DNA of 64,000 nucleotides. Origin: Myxococcus stipitatus. Its GTDB lineage: Bacteria; Myxococcota; Myxococcia; Myxococcales; Myxococcaceae. The notes under the pieces are model-generated. The model had not been told where the DNA came from. It made no database searches and saw only the letters and a list, made by a program, of their open reading frames with translations. The stretch's first letter is position 1. Each line of letters starts with the position of its first letter. This document shows positions 1 through 8,325 of this stretch, piece by piece. The position numbers and the translations under genes were made by a program. The stretch lies in NCBI RefSeq assembly GCF_037414475.1, contig NZ_CP147913.1, positions 7,748,001 to 7,812,000 on the forward strand, given 5' to 3'.

Positions 1-1
1 C

Positions 2-1714
2 TTCGAGCGCATCGCCCGGGCGGGAGGCGACGCGTGGCTGACGCTCCTGGCCGAGCGTGAGCTGTCCGTGCGCGAAGAGCACGCGGGGCAGTGGTGGAAG
101 GCCGAGCAGCGGCTGCGCGCGGCGCTGGCTTCCTGCTCCGGGCGGGGGCTGGCGTACCGCTGCGCGACGCTCCGGCGGAGGCTCGCGGACCTCTTCGTGC
201 GGCTGCACCGCCCCGCCGACGCTTTGGAGGAGGCGCGCGACGGGTGGCGGCTGACGCGCGAGCTGGGGGAGTGGAACCTGGAGCAGCAGTTCCTCCAGGA
301 GATGGCGCAGATTGCCCGCTACCGGCAGAGCGCGGCCAGCGCCCGGGCGTACCTTCGCGAGTCGTTGGCGCGCATCCCGGATGACTGCGAGCAGCGCACG
401 TACGCGCATCGCAACCTGGCCATGGTCGCGTGGGCGGACTTCCGTCCGGACGAGGCCCGGCAGGAACTGGAGCAGGCCACGCGGTGCGGGCGGCCGTTGG
501 GGATGTCGGGGGCGTGGGTGCTCTCGTATCTGGCCCGCCATGGCGCGCAGGTCCGCGACGAGGACCTGCTGCGGCTCACGCTGGATGAGCTACGGCGGGG
601 CTCGCGGACTCCCGGCGAACGGGCGCTGCTGACCTTCCTGGAAGGTCAGTTCATGTTGGAGCGGGACCGCGCATCGGGCCGGGCCCTGCTTCATGGCGCC
701 ATCGACGCGGCTGAGAAGCTCCCGCTGGACGTGGACGCGCGCAAGGCGCGCACCTTCGCTTACGCCGTGCTGATGAGCGACGCGGGCCAGGCGGGCGCGC
801 AGGAACAGGTGCTCGATTTGATGGGCCAGGCCTTGCGGGTGCCCGTGCCGCGCCGCTGTGTGCTGGCCATGGCCGTGGACCATGAGCGCACCGTGGCCGC
901 CGTGCGTGACGCGCAGGGGATGCTGGCGGGTGCGTACGAAGAGGGGCGGAGCGCTCCCCTTCATGGCACCGCGGACGGGCTCGTTCCTCCCCGGCTGGTG
1001 ACGGCGCTGCGGGGATGTGAGCACGTGGATGTGCTGGCCCTGCCGCCCGTGCACGGCCTGCCGGGGCTGCTCCCCGTGGAGCAGGCGTGGAGCTACCGCG
1101 TGGGGCGGACGAGGATGCTTCCGGAGGCGCGGCGCCAGGGCGGCCATCACCTGGTCGTGACGGGCGTGGAAGCGCCTTCGTCGCTGGGCCTGGAGACGCT
1201 CCTGCCCCTGGAGTCCCCACGTGTCCCGGACCCGCTTCGCGTGGAGCTGCGGGGCTCATCGGCCACGCCTTCGCGGGTGCTGCGGGAGATGGAGGACGCC
1301 CGCGAGATTGAAATCCACACCCACGGCATCTTCAGCCCGGAGCTGGCGGATGCCTCGCTCGTGGTGCTCGCGCCGGAGGAGGACGGGCGCTATGCGCTCG
1401 CGGCCTCGCAGGTGCGGGAGCAGACGCTGCGCGGAGCCCCCCTGGTGCTGCTCGCCGCTTGTGGAGCGGCCCGCGCCGCGCCGTTCCTCCATGAGTCGGT
1501 GAGCCTGCCGGTGGCCTTCATCGAGGCGGGGGCGCGCACCGTGCTCGCCTCCACGGGGGACATCCCCGACACCGCGGGGCGCTTCTTCGAATCCGTGCGT
1601 GAGCGCATCCGCGCCGGGACGCCTCCTGCCCGGGCCTTGCGTGACGAGCGCCTGGCGTGGCTGGCTCGCGAGCCCTCCGCGCCGTGGCCCTCCCAGGTCC
1701 TCCTCTTCGAGTGA
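2..1714 (+). CDS. CHAT-domain protein with TPR-like N-terminus (5' end outside window)
   Basis: The frame is open from base 2 with no need for an internal start, so the gene begins upstream; about 570 residues are visible. The first half is Ala/Leu/Arg-rich helical sequence resembling degenerate TPRs. The last ~220 residues look like a CHAT domain (caspase-like fold, clan CD): a His in IHTHG near base 1320, followed by a hydrophobic strand and LLAACGAA with the candidate nucleophile Cys near base 1460, then the family's typical VAFIEAGARTVLAS segment. CHAT proteins in bacteria act as proteases in signalling or defence, usually with a partner. No partner is visible because the upstream side is cut off. 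The domain call is firm; the target is unknown. Confidence 0.85.
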   Translation, partial: FERIARAGGDAWLTLLAERELSVREEHAGQWWKAEQRLRAALASCSGRGLAYRCATLRRRLADLFVRLHRPADALEEARDGWRLTRELGEWNLEQQFLQEMAQIARYRQSAASARAYLRESLARIPDDCEQRTYAHRNLAMVAWADFRPDEARQELEQATRCGRPLGMSGAWVLSYLARHGAQVRDEDLLRLTLDELRRGSRTPGERALLTFLEGQFMLERDRASGRALLHGAIDAAEKLPLDVDARKARTFAYAVLMSDAGQAGAQEQVLDLMGQALRVPVPRRCVLAMAVDHERTVAAVRDAQGMLAGAYEEGRSAPLHGTADGLVPPRLVTALRGCEHVDVLALPPVHGLPGLLPVEQAWSYRVGRTRMLPEARRQGGHHLVVTGVEAPSSLGLETLLPLESPRVPDPLRVELRGSSATPSRVLREMEDAREIEIHTHGIFSPELADASLVVLAPEEDGRYALAASQVREQTLRGAPLVLLAACGAARAAPFLHESVSLPVAFIEAGARTVLASTGDIPDTAGRFFESVRERIRAGTPPARALRDERLAWLAREPSAPWPSQVLLFE

Positions 1715-1821
1715 AGTGTCCGCGCCTCATCAAGGATTCCTACCCGATACGTTCTGGAGCTGACGCCACGTCGTCCCGACGGCGCGTCGGCCTTGAAACA
1801 TCGAACAGGGGGGAGTCCCAT

Positions 1822-2004
1822 ATGAAGTCGAGCCCGAGGAATCCTGGCGCGGAACGAATCTCCAACGAGATTCCAGATCCACCACCGGAGCGGGACAAGG
1901 GCCTGCGCGGCCCCGTGGAGGGCGAGGCGGACACCTTCTCCGCGAAGCTCGCCATCCCCGTCACGCCCACGGCGGACGAGTCCCCAGCGAACGACGACCG
2001 CTGA
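1822..2004 (+). CDS. Small hypothetical protein, 60 aa
   Basis: A 60-residue ORF that is Pro- and Glu/Asp-rich with no Cys, signal peptide or membrane segment. The ATG at 1822 is chosen because a strong purine tract (aggggggag) lies about 8 bases upstream. The frame is open further upstream, but that part has no comparable ribosome-binding site. It follows the CHAT gene by 107 bases on the same strand and could be a small partner or an independent gene. No family was recognised. A 14-bp palindrome and a T-rich stretch follow its stop codon. Confidence 0.5.
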   Translation: MKSSPRNPGAERISNEIPDPPPERDKGLRGPVEGEADTFSAKLAIPVTPTADESPANDDR

Positions 2005-2733
2005 AACACGAAACAGCTGTTTCATGGTTTTCGTCTTTTGCTGAAGATTTGCTTGTTTTTCGGGCGTTTCTCGTGAGGGGGCGCCCATTTAATTTTGAGC
2101 CAAGACGCTCAAGAAAAACGGCTCGGCGCGTATTTCAGGAGGAAGGGGCGGGCGACGGGGGAGTGACGCTGCTTCGACTGCATCGCAACAGGGGGGAGTG
2201 ATGTTCCGAGGTGATGCGTGGGACCAGGGGGGGAAGCACGGGATGTGGGCACCGGAGGAGGGGCGTGGGTCGGGTGGGGGAGCCTGGGGGGCGTTGTCGG
2301 GGGGGAGTGAGGAGCGGGAGTCGGGTGGGTGGGGCTGCACGCGGTGGACCGCTCCAGAGGGGGATGGGCAGGACCAGGAGGAGCGGGATGTCGAGCTCCT
2401 CCTGGAAGACGACCTGGATTTCCAGATCGCGAGTTACTGAGTTTCGTGGCGCGAGGGTTCGGGGGCGCTTCACACTGGCGGGTGGCCGTCGGGGGACGGC
2501 CGCCACCTCTGCGGTTGGCGTCGTGACATGGCGGGGGAGAAACGACGCGAATGACCTGAGGGTCGTGGGGGGCGTCATCCGCGAGGGTTGGGGTGGAGCG
2601 ACAGCGGGCGAGGGTGGAAGAGCGCGCCCCAGGTCCTCCGCCTCCGGAGTCTCCAAGGGCTCCGGGGGTGGGGGACTTCGGTCTCGGGTCCTTCAGGCGT
2701 TAGGGTGAGGCTCCTGGTTGATTTGGAGCCCGC
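2005..2733 (+). other. Gene-poor G-rich intergenic stretch
   Basis: About 730 bases separate the 60-aa gene from the M24 peptidase. The first 100 bases are comparatively AT-rich and hold a perfect palindrome (2010-2023). The rest has strong strand skew, with many runs of 4-7 G on the plus strand, including a G-quadruplex-type pattern at 2272-2305. Open frames exist in this stretch (for example 2201-2440, ending in an acidic tail), but their composition is dominated by Gly and does not look like protein selection. I see no convincing gene. Confidence 0.55.
2010..2023. promoter_or_regulatory. Perfect 14-bp palindrome GAAACAGCTGTTTC
   Basis: GAAACAGCTGTTTC is its own reverse complement. It begins six bases after the stop of the 60-aa gene and is followed by a T-rich stretch (gttttcgtcttttg). 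It could be a weak terminator for the CHAT/60-aa pair or an operator. The short AT-rich stem makes the terminator reading less certain. Confidence 0.4.
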
Positions 2734-4071
2734 ATGTTCCGGTTGAAGTGGGCGGTGGTACCGCTCGTGTTGTTCTCGGCTTGTTCGCACTCTCGCAAGG
2801 AGGGAGCCGGCGCCGAGTCGTCCCGCTTGTTGCCCTTGTCCCAGCAGCTCGTGCTCCGGCAGACGTGGCTCGAGAAGCGCCACGGCATGCTGCTGGAGAT
2901 GATGCGGCGGCATGGCGTGGGCATGTGGATCATCGTCAACGAGGAGTTCCATGATGATCCGCTCACGCAGTACGTGGCCCCGCCGCTCCCGTATGCGGGG
3001 AATCGGGACATCTTCGTCTTCGTGGATGCGGGGCCGGAGGGCCTGCGGCGCCTGGCGTTGACGGGCTACGGGGAGGAGGCGCTCCAGCGCTTCTTCGAGG
3101 TCCCCGCCGAAGGCAAGTCTCCATCGGAAGTTCTCGCGGAGCTGGACGCGCGTCATCAGCCCCAGCGCATCGCCCTGGGCATCGATGGCAAGCGGGGGGT
3201 GACTCGCAGCCTGACGCGGGACGGATATCGCTTCGTGCGGGATGCGCTGGGCGCCGCCGCGGAGGCGCGGTTCGTGAGCGCGGAGCCCCTCATCGAGGAG
3301 TACCTGGACACGCGAATCCCCGAGGAGTGGGAGCACTACCGGGGCATGGTGGTGCTCACGGATGGGATTGTGAAGGAGGCCTTCTCCTCGGCGGTGGTGG
3401 TGCCGGGGAAGACGACGGTGGGCGACGTGCGCCGCTGGCTCTACGACAAGGTGGGCTCGCTGGGCCTGAGCACCTGGTTCCAGCCGGACCTGCGCGTGCA
3501 GCGACAGGGGGGACTGGCGACAAAGTCACGAGGGTTCTTGGCCGCGGCGAAGGAGGACGTGGTCATCGAGCGAGGTGACCTGATCCACGTGGACTTCGGC
3601 ATCAGCTATCTGGGGTTGCACACGGACTTCCAGAAGATGGCCTATGTGCTGCGCGAGGGAGAGACGGATGCACCCGCGGGGCTGAAGAACGCGCTCTCCC
3701 ATACGAACGTGCTCCAGGACGTGCTGATGTTGAAGGCCTCCAGGCCGGGCCGCTCGTCGGCGGAGGTGTTCGAGGAGACCATGAAGGAGATGGCCGCGAG
3801 GGGCATCCAGGCGGACGTGTACAGCCATCCCCTGGGGAACCAGGGCCACGCGCTGGGCGCGTCCATCGACTTCCGGTCGGCGAAGTTCAAGGAGGCGCCG
3901 AAGCCACTGCGCGAGGGCTCGTACATCGCCATCGAGCTCAACACGACCACGCAGGTGCCCGAGTGGGGTGGGCAGAAGGTGGCGGTGATGGAGGAGGACC
4001 CGGCCTATCTCACCGCGGAGGGCTGGAAGTTCTTCGTGCCCCGGCAGGAGGCCTTCTACCTCATCCGGTAG
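2734..4071 (+). CDS. M24-family metallopeptidase (Xaa-Pro peptidase-like) lipoprotein
   Basis: A 445-residue protein with a lipoprotein signal (LFSAC, Cys17), predicting an exported, lipid-anchored enzyme. Residues ~35-190 match the creatinase-type N-terminal domain and ~205-445 the pita-bread M24 catalytic fold. The five expected metal-ligand positions can be placed: Asp287 in HVDFG, Asp298 in HTDFQ, a His in YSHPLGNQGH (365-372), Glu401 in AIELN, and Glu in the AVMEED segment near 420. M24 peptidases of this type remove residues ahead of proline or cleave related substrates. It stands alone on its strand; the next gene converges 8 bases away. The specific substrate is not predictable. Confidence 0.87.
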   Translation: MFRLKWAVVPLVLFSACSHSRKEGAGAESSRLLPLSQQLVLRQTWLEKRHGMLLEMMRRHGVGMWIIVNEEFHDDPLTQYVAPPLPYAGNRDIFVFVDAGPEGLRRLALTGYGEEALQRFFEVPAEGKSPSEVLAELDARHQPQRIALGIDGKRGVTRSLTRDGYRFVRDALGAAAEARFVSAEPLIEEYLDTRIPEEWEHYRGMVVLTDGIVKEAFSSAVVVPGKTTVGDVRRWLYDKVGSLGLSTWFQPDLRVQRQGGLATKSRGFLAAAKEDVVIERGDLIHVDFGISYLGLHTDFQKMAYVLREGETDAPAGLKNALSHTNVLQDVLMLKASRPGRSSAEVFEETMKEMAARGIQADVYSHPLGNQGHALGASIDFRSAKFKEAPKPLREGSYIAIELNTTTQVPEWGGQKVAVMEEDPAYLTAEGWKFFVPRQEAFYLIR

Positions 4072-4079
4072 TGGTGGCT

Positions 4080-4985
4080 TCAGAACCCCAGGCCCAGTCC
4101 CACGCCCAGCGCCCACATCCGTGAGGGGCTGGGTGAAGGAGGGGCCTCGGGGTCACCCAGGTCGATGCGCACGCCGGCCCGGGCGAACAGCGGGCCCAAC
4201 TGGAGACGGATGAAGGGCTCCACCGAGGCGCGTGCGTTCTCGCCATCCCAGGTCGCCTTGGAAAGATAGGGCGAGACGACCTGCAGCTTCACGCCGGGCT
4301 CCAGCAGGCCCAGACCCAGTGATGCCTCCAGGCTGCCTTGCGCGACGAAGTGGGTGTCCTGCGTGGCGCGCGAGGTGGGGACGAGCATTCCGAACGCCAC
4401 GTCCGCGCGAAGCTGGAGGCCCGGCAGGTCCATGCCGAGAGTCAATGGCAACACGAAGGACGTGGTGTCGAGCGCCCATAGCCATGGGTCCGCGAGGCCG
4501 CGCACGGCCGCGGCGGTGTCGTAGTTGAGGCCCTCGGTCTGGAAGGAGCGAGGCCCCTCGGTGTCGGAGTCGTTCCTGCGGGCCAGGGGGACCGCGACGG
4601 CCACGCCAATCCGCGTGAAGAGCGTGTCATCCGCGAACGAGCTCACGTGGTGCAGGCCGATGAGCAGGTTGGACGAGCCGGAGTGACTCTGGCGTCCCAC
4701 CGGGTCTCGTCGTGGCTCGAAGGAGGTATACGGCAAGCCCCAGTCGAGGCGGAGTTGCCCGCTCTCGGATACGCGGAAGCCCGCGGACAGCATGGGCGAG
4801 ACGTGCCGGGTGGAGACGTTGCGCAGCCGATGCGCCGAGGAGAAGGTGAGGGTGGTGGCGAGGAAGTTGTCGGGCTCGCGCACCTGCGCTTCAGCGCGCG
4901 ACGCGGCCAGGGCCAGCAACAGGAATGCGAAGAGCCATCCCGCGCTCCGGCCGTGGGGCGTGCGGGTGGTGTGAGGCGTCGGCAT
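4080..4985 (-). CDS. Predicted outer-membrane beta-barrel protein
   Basis: A 301-residue protein with an N-terminal hydrophobic segment and Ala-rich signal cleavage region ending near EAQ (about residue 34). Alternating amphipathic strands and glycine-rich turns follow, and it ends in a C-terminal Phe (GLGLGF), the usual signature for assembly by the Bam machinery. The sequence resembles generic transporter or porin-like barrels in myxobacteria, without a family-specific motif I can name. It converges on the M24 peptidase gene with an 8-base gap. The start ATG has only a weak ribosome-binding site. The function is unknown. Confidence 0.7.
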   Translation of the reverse strand: MPTPHTTRTPHGRSAGWLFAFLLLALAASRAEAQVREPDNFLATTLTFSSAHRLRNVSTRHVSPMLSAGFRVSESGQLRLDWGLPYTSFEPRRDPVGRQSHSGSSNLLIGLHHVSSFADDTLFTRIGVAVAVPLARRNDSDTEGPRSFQTEGLNYDTAAAVRGLADPWLWALDTTSFVLPLTLGMDLPGLQLRADVAFGMLVPTSRATQDTHFVAQGSLEASLGLGLLEPGVKLQVVSPYLSKATWDGENARASVEPFIRLQLGPLFARAGVRIDLGDPEAPPSPSPSRMWALGVGLGLGF

Positions 4986-5112
4986 GGCGGTGCATCCGTC
5001 GAAGGCTCGTCCGGCTCACGGCCTCGTGCTGCTGCAACACCCATGAAGACGGGAAGGGTCACCGTCCTTTGTCCGGTGCGTGCTTTTTTCGCGGGGAGCG
5101 CCGCGCGCGGCT

Positions 5113-6759
5113 TCACTCCGTCGCGGTCGTCCCATGGCCGGACACGTCGGCCCAGGTGAGGCCAAAGCGTGCCAGGTATTTCTTGAGGCGGTCCGCGTCG
5201 TTGACGCTCGCCTTTCTCGCGCGGGATTGGGCGAACAGCACACGTCCGGCCTCCGACAGCGAGCGCACGCCCTGGCAGACCCCCAGGACATCCGCGAGCT
5301 GCACGCGGTCGAACCGGTCCAGCTCTTGAGCCAGCTCTGCGCCCATCACCTCGGCGACCCTGTCCGCGGAGCCGGTGGCGCGCAGCGGGCCGGGGCGGGT
5401 GCTTCCGGTTCGCCACTGCGCGCGCAGCCGCTCCAGCTCCTCGTCCACCACGTCGCGGGTGATGCGTCCACCGGGCGCGAGGGTGGCCATGCGCAACACG
5501 GCGGCGTTGAGGTCGCGGAAGTTGCCCGCCCAGCGAGCGTCGGGCGAGGTGGCGAAGCGCAGGAAGCGCTCCTGGGCCTCCTTGTTCAACGTGATGCGAG
5601 TGCCCATCGCCTCCGACGCCCGGTCCAGTTCATAGAGGAGGTTGGGGGCGATGTCCTCCGGACGCTCGCGCAGGGCGGGCAACTGGAAGGTCCACAGGTT
5701 GATGCGTGCGAGCAGGTCCTCGCGGAAGCGGCCTCGGTCGACTTCATCCCGCAGGTCGCGGTTGGTTCCGGCGATGAGCTGGAAGTCGCTCTCCACTTCC
5801 TTGTCCGAGCCCACGGGAAGAAAGCGCTTGTCCTCCAGGGCTCGAAGCAGCATGGCCTGCTCGTCCGCGCCCAGCTCGCCAATCTCGTCGAGGAACAGCA
5901 CGCCGCCGTGGGCTTGTCTCAGCAAGCCGGGCCGGTCCTGGAGCGCGCCGGTGAAGGAGCCCTTCACGTGTCCGAAGAGCGCGGACATGGCTCCGTCACC
6001 GCGCAAGGTGGCGCAGTTGAGGTCCACGAAGGGCCCGCTCACGGCGCCGCGGGTCTTCTTCAGCGTGTAGATGCGACGGGCCAGCTGGGACTTGCCCGCT
6101 CCCGTGGGGCCGGTGATGAGCAGCGGCGCGCGCGAGTTCGTCGCCACCTGTTCGATGCGCTCGATGAGACGGTTGAAGGCGGCGTTGTGGGTGTCGATGC
6201 CGGACTTGAGGAAGGACAGGCCCTCGCGCTGTTCCTGGCGGAAGCGCGCGGCCAGCGTGTCGTAGCGAGACAGGTCCAGGTCGATGAGCGTGTGTGTTCC
6301 CGCACTCGAGCCGTCCCGCTTCTCGGGGGACAACTGCACCAGCCGGCCGGGGATGAGCCGGCTCTCCACCAGCAGGAACATGCAAATCTGGGCGATGTGC
6401 GTGCCCGTGGTGATGTGGACGAGATAGTCCTCCTCCTCCGGGTTGAAGGGGTACGCGCGTACGTAGTCGAACAGCGCGCCATAGGTCTCCTCCAGGTCCC
6501 ACGGGTTGCGGATGGCCATGGGTGTGGCGCGCACGGTCGTCTCCGGGGAGACCTGCCGGATGTCGCCGACCAGCGTCGAGGCGAGCCCCGTCGCTCCGGG
6601 CGGGTGCAGGAGCTCCAGCCGGTGCACGACGAGGTCCTCCTGCTGGCACAGCGCCACCGTCGGCCGCCACTTCGACCAACGCTGCGGCCCCTGGCCCGTG
6701 TCGAGCGTCGTCCCGAGCATTCCCAGGACCACTGTCTGCTTCGCCTTGTTCTTCGCCAT
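5113..6759 (-). CDS. rtcR: RtcR, sigma-54 activator of the RNA-repair operon
   Basis: A 548-residue protein with the RtcR layout: an N-terminal CARF-type ligand-binding domain (to about residue 185), an AAA+ sigma-54 interaction domain (~190-425), and a C-terminal DNA-binding region. Visible AAA+ motifs are Walker A GPTGAGKS, the sigma-54 contact loop GSFTGA (a Ser variant of GAFTGA) and Walker B LFLDEIGE. In enterobacteria RtcR senses RNA-damage products through the CARF domain and activates rtcBA from a sigma-54 promoter. Here it is divergent from rtcB with a matching promoter between them, which makes the assignment strong. It is probably held inactive by its CARF domain until ligand binds. 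Confidence 0.95.
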   Translation of the reverse strand: MAKNKAKQTVVLGMLGTTLDTGQGPQRWSKWRPTVALCQQEDLVVHRLELLHPPGATGLASTLVGDIRQVSPETTVRATPMAIRNPWDLEETYGALFDYVRAYPFNPEEEDYLVHITTGTHIAQICMFLLVESRLIPGRLVQLSPEKRDGSSAGTHTLIDLDLSRYDTLAARFRQEQREGLSFLKSGIDTHNAAFNRLIERIEQVATNSRAPLLITGPTGAGKSQLARRIYTLKKTRGAVSGPFVDLNCATLRGDGAMSALFGHVKGSFTGALQDRPGLLRQAHGGVLFLDEIGELGADEQAMLLRALEDKRFLPVGSDKEVESDFQLIAGTNRDLRDEVDRGRFREDLLARINLWTFQLPALRERPEDIAPNLLYELDRASEAMGTRITLNKEAQERFLRFATSPDARWAGNFRDLNAAVLRMATLAPGGRITRDVVDEELERLRAQWRTGSTRPGPLRATGSADRVAEVMGAELAQELDRFDRVQLADVLGVCQGVRSLSEAGRVLFAQSRARKASVNDADRLKKYLARFGLTWADVSGHGTTATE

Positions 6760-6787
6760 TGAGATACGACTTTATCCCAGGAGATAT

Positions 6788-6803
6788 GAATCGCGAGGGA
6801 TTC
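6788..6803. promoter_or_regulatory. Candidate RtcR upstream site (GAATC-N6-GATTC)
   Basis: Between rtcR and rtcB, GAATC at 6788-6792 and GATTC at 6799-6803 form an inverted repeat about 30 bases upstream of the -24 element. A direct repeat GAGATAyGA (6761-6769 and 6781-6789) overlaps it, with a 20-base (two-turn) spacing. Either could be an activator-binding site. This is inference from position and symmetry; the known enterobacterial RtcR site was not compared. Confidence 0.35.
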
Positions 6804-6829
6804 AGGGCGGCTCCCCTCTGGGAGGGGGT

Positions 6830-6845
6830 TGGCACGCGGGCTGCT
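6830..6845 (+). promoter_or_regulatory. Sigma-54 promoter of rtcB
   Basis: TGGCACG-CGGG-CTGCT matches the sigma-54 consensus TGGCACG-N4-TTGCW except for one base. The invariant GG (6831-6832) and GC (6843-6844) are exactly 10 bases apart. Transcription would start near 6856, leaving a leader of about 49 bases before the rtcB ATG at 6905. The adjacent sigma-54 activator RtcR supports the call. Confidence 0.88.
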
Positions 6846-6904
6846 CTAGGGCTGTGCGTGCCCGGGAGATGGACCCCGCGGCGAACGACCGAAAGGTGAA
6901 GGCC

Positions 6905-8140
6905 ATGAATCGCGACCAGGTGAGCTACGAGGTGCTGTCGGACGACGCGGGACGCCCCATCAAGTCGTGGACGGTGGGTGTGCCGTTCGAGGACGAGGCC
7001 AAGAAGCAGCTCCGGAACGTGCGTGGCCTGCCCTTCATCCACAAGTGGGTGGCGGTGATGCCGGACGTGCACCGTGGTTACGGCGCGACGGTGGGGAGCG
7101 TGGTGCCGACGGTGGGCGCGGTGGTGCCGGCGGCGGTGGGGGTGGATATCGGCTGCGGAATGATTGCGGTTCGCACGACGCTGCGCGCGGACCAGTTGCC
7201 GGACTCGCTGCGGGGGGTGCGCTCGGCCATCGAGCGAGCGGTGCCGCATGGCCGCTCGGATAACGGTGGCCGCAACGACGTCGGCGCGTGGCGTGTGGCG
7301 CCGGCTTCGCATCAGCAGGCGTGGGCGCGACTGGTCGAAGGGTATGACCGCATCGTCGCCAAGCATCCGCGCATCGGCCGCGGGCCGGAGCTGGCGCACC
7401 TGGGGACGCTCGGCACGGGGAACCACTTCATCGAGCTGTGCCTGGACGAGTCGGATGGCGTGTGGCTGATGTTGCACTCCGGCTCGCGTGGGGTGGGTAA
7501 CCGCATCGGGAGCTACTTCATCGAGCTGGCGAAGGAGGACATGCGCCGCTGGTACATCAACCTCCCCGACGCGGACCTGGCGTACCTGCCGGAGGGGACG
7601 GAGCACTTCGATGATTACGTCTTCGCGGTGAGCTGGGCGCAGGACTTCGCGGCGACGAACCGGGAGATGATGCTGAAGGGCGCGGTGGATGCGCTTCAGT
7701 TGAGCGGTGAGCTTCCTCCGTTCGAGCTGTCCGACTCGGCGGTGAACTGCCACCACAACTACGTGGCGCGTGAGCACCACTTCGGAAAGAACTGCTTCGT
7801 GACGCGCAAGGGGGCGGTGCGGGCGCGCGAGGGGGACCTCGGCATCATCCCCGGCAGCATGGGGGCGCGTTCGTACATCGTCCGCGGGAAGGGGAACGCG
7901 GACAGCTTCCACTCCTGCAGCCACGGCGCGGGCCGGGTGATGTCGCGTGAGGCGGCGAAGCGGCGCTTCACGTTGGCGGACCACGAGAAGGCGACGGCGG
8001 GCATCGAGTGCCGCAAGGACGTGGATGTGATTGACGAGACGCCGGCGGCGTACAAGCCCATCGACGCGGTGATGGCGGCGCAGTCGGACCTGGTCGAAGT
8101 GGTCCACACGCTCAAGCAGGTCGTCTGCGTGAAGGGGTAG
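6905..8140 (+). CDS. rtcB: RtcB, RNA-splicing ligase
   Basis: A 411-residue protein, full length for the family. RtcB joins 2',3'-cyclic phosphate (or 3'-phosphate) and 5'-OH RNA ends using GTP and Mn2+. Signature segments are MPDVHRGYGATVG, the metal-binding VDIGCGM, the GNHFIEL block, HSGSRG, CHHNY, and GSMGARSYIVRGK. The ATG at 6905 is preferred because AAGGTGAAGG lies just upstream. An in-frame ATG at 6869 would fall only ~13 bases after the predicted transcription start. It is the first gene of an rtcB-rtcA unit controlled by RtcR. Confidence 0.97.
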   Translation: MNRDQVSYEVLSDDAGRPIKSWTVGVPFEDEAKKQLRNVRGLPFIHKWVAVMPDVHRGYGATVGSVVPTVGAVVPAAVGVDIGCGMIAVRTTLRADQLPDSLRGVRSAIERAVPHGRSDNGGRNDVGAWRVAPASHQQAWARLVEGYDRIVAKHPRIGRGPELAHLGTLGTGNHFIELCLDESDGVWLMLHSGSRGVGNRIGSYFIELAKEDMRRWYINLPDADLAYLPEGTEHFDDYVFAVSWAQDFAATNREMMLKGAVDALQLSGELPPFELSDSAVNCHHNYVAREHHFGKNCFVTRKGAVRAREGDLGIIPGSMGARSYIVRGKGNADSFHSCSHGAGRVMSREAAKRRFTLADHEKATAGIECRKDVDVIDETPAAYKPIDAVMAAQSDLVEVVHTLKQVVCVKG

Positions 8141-8201
8141 TCGAGGACGAAAAAGACAACCCCTGACACGCGAGGTGACCATGCCGGGATGACGACACCG
8201 A

Positions 8202-8256
8202 GGCGCCCGCTTTCCCCAAGAGGCCGAGAGGCCGCCAGATGGGGGAAGCGGGCGCC
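8202..8256 (+). terminator. Long intercistronic hairpin between rtcB and rtcA
   Basis: Arms 8202-8217 and 8241-8256 pair over 16 positions with a single mismatch. The 23-base loop contains two GAGGCC copies that can pair internally. A weak T-containing tract (ctatttgttg) follows. It sits 61 bases after rtcB and 69 before rtcA. It may be a terminator or attenuator that lowers rtcA relative to rtcB, a processing site, or a structured RNA element. The structure is seen; the role is inferred. Confidence 0.65.
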
Positions 8257-8325
8257 GCTATTTGTTGAAGGGTGTCAGAATGCCCGGATGGCGCCGTGAG
8301 GCGTGGGGCTCAGGAGGCGACACAC

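Noticed and set aside
2201-2440. 80-codon frame ending in an acidic tail in the G-rich gap
   Set aside because: Composition is dominated by Gly/Glu from the G runs and has no support beyond being open; not called a gene.
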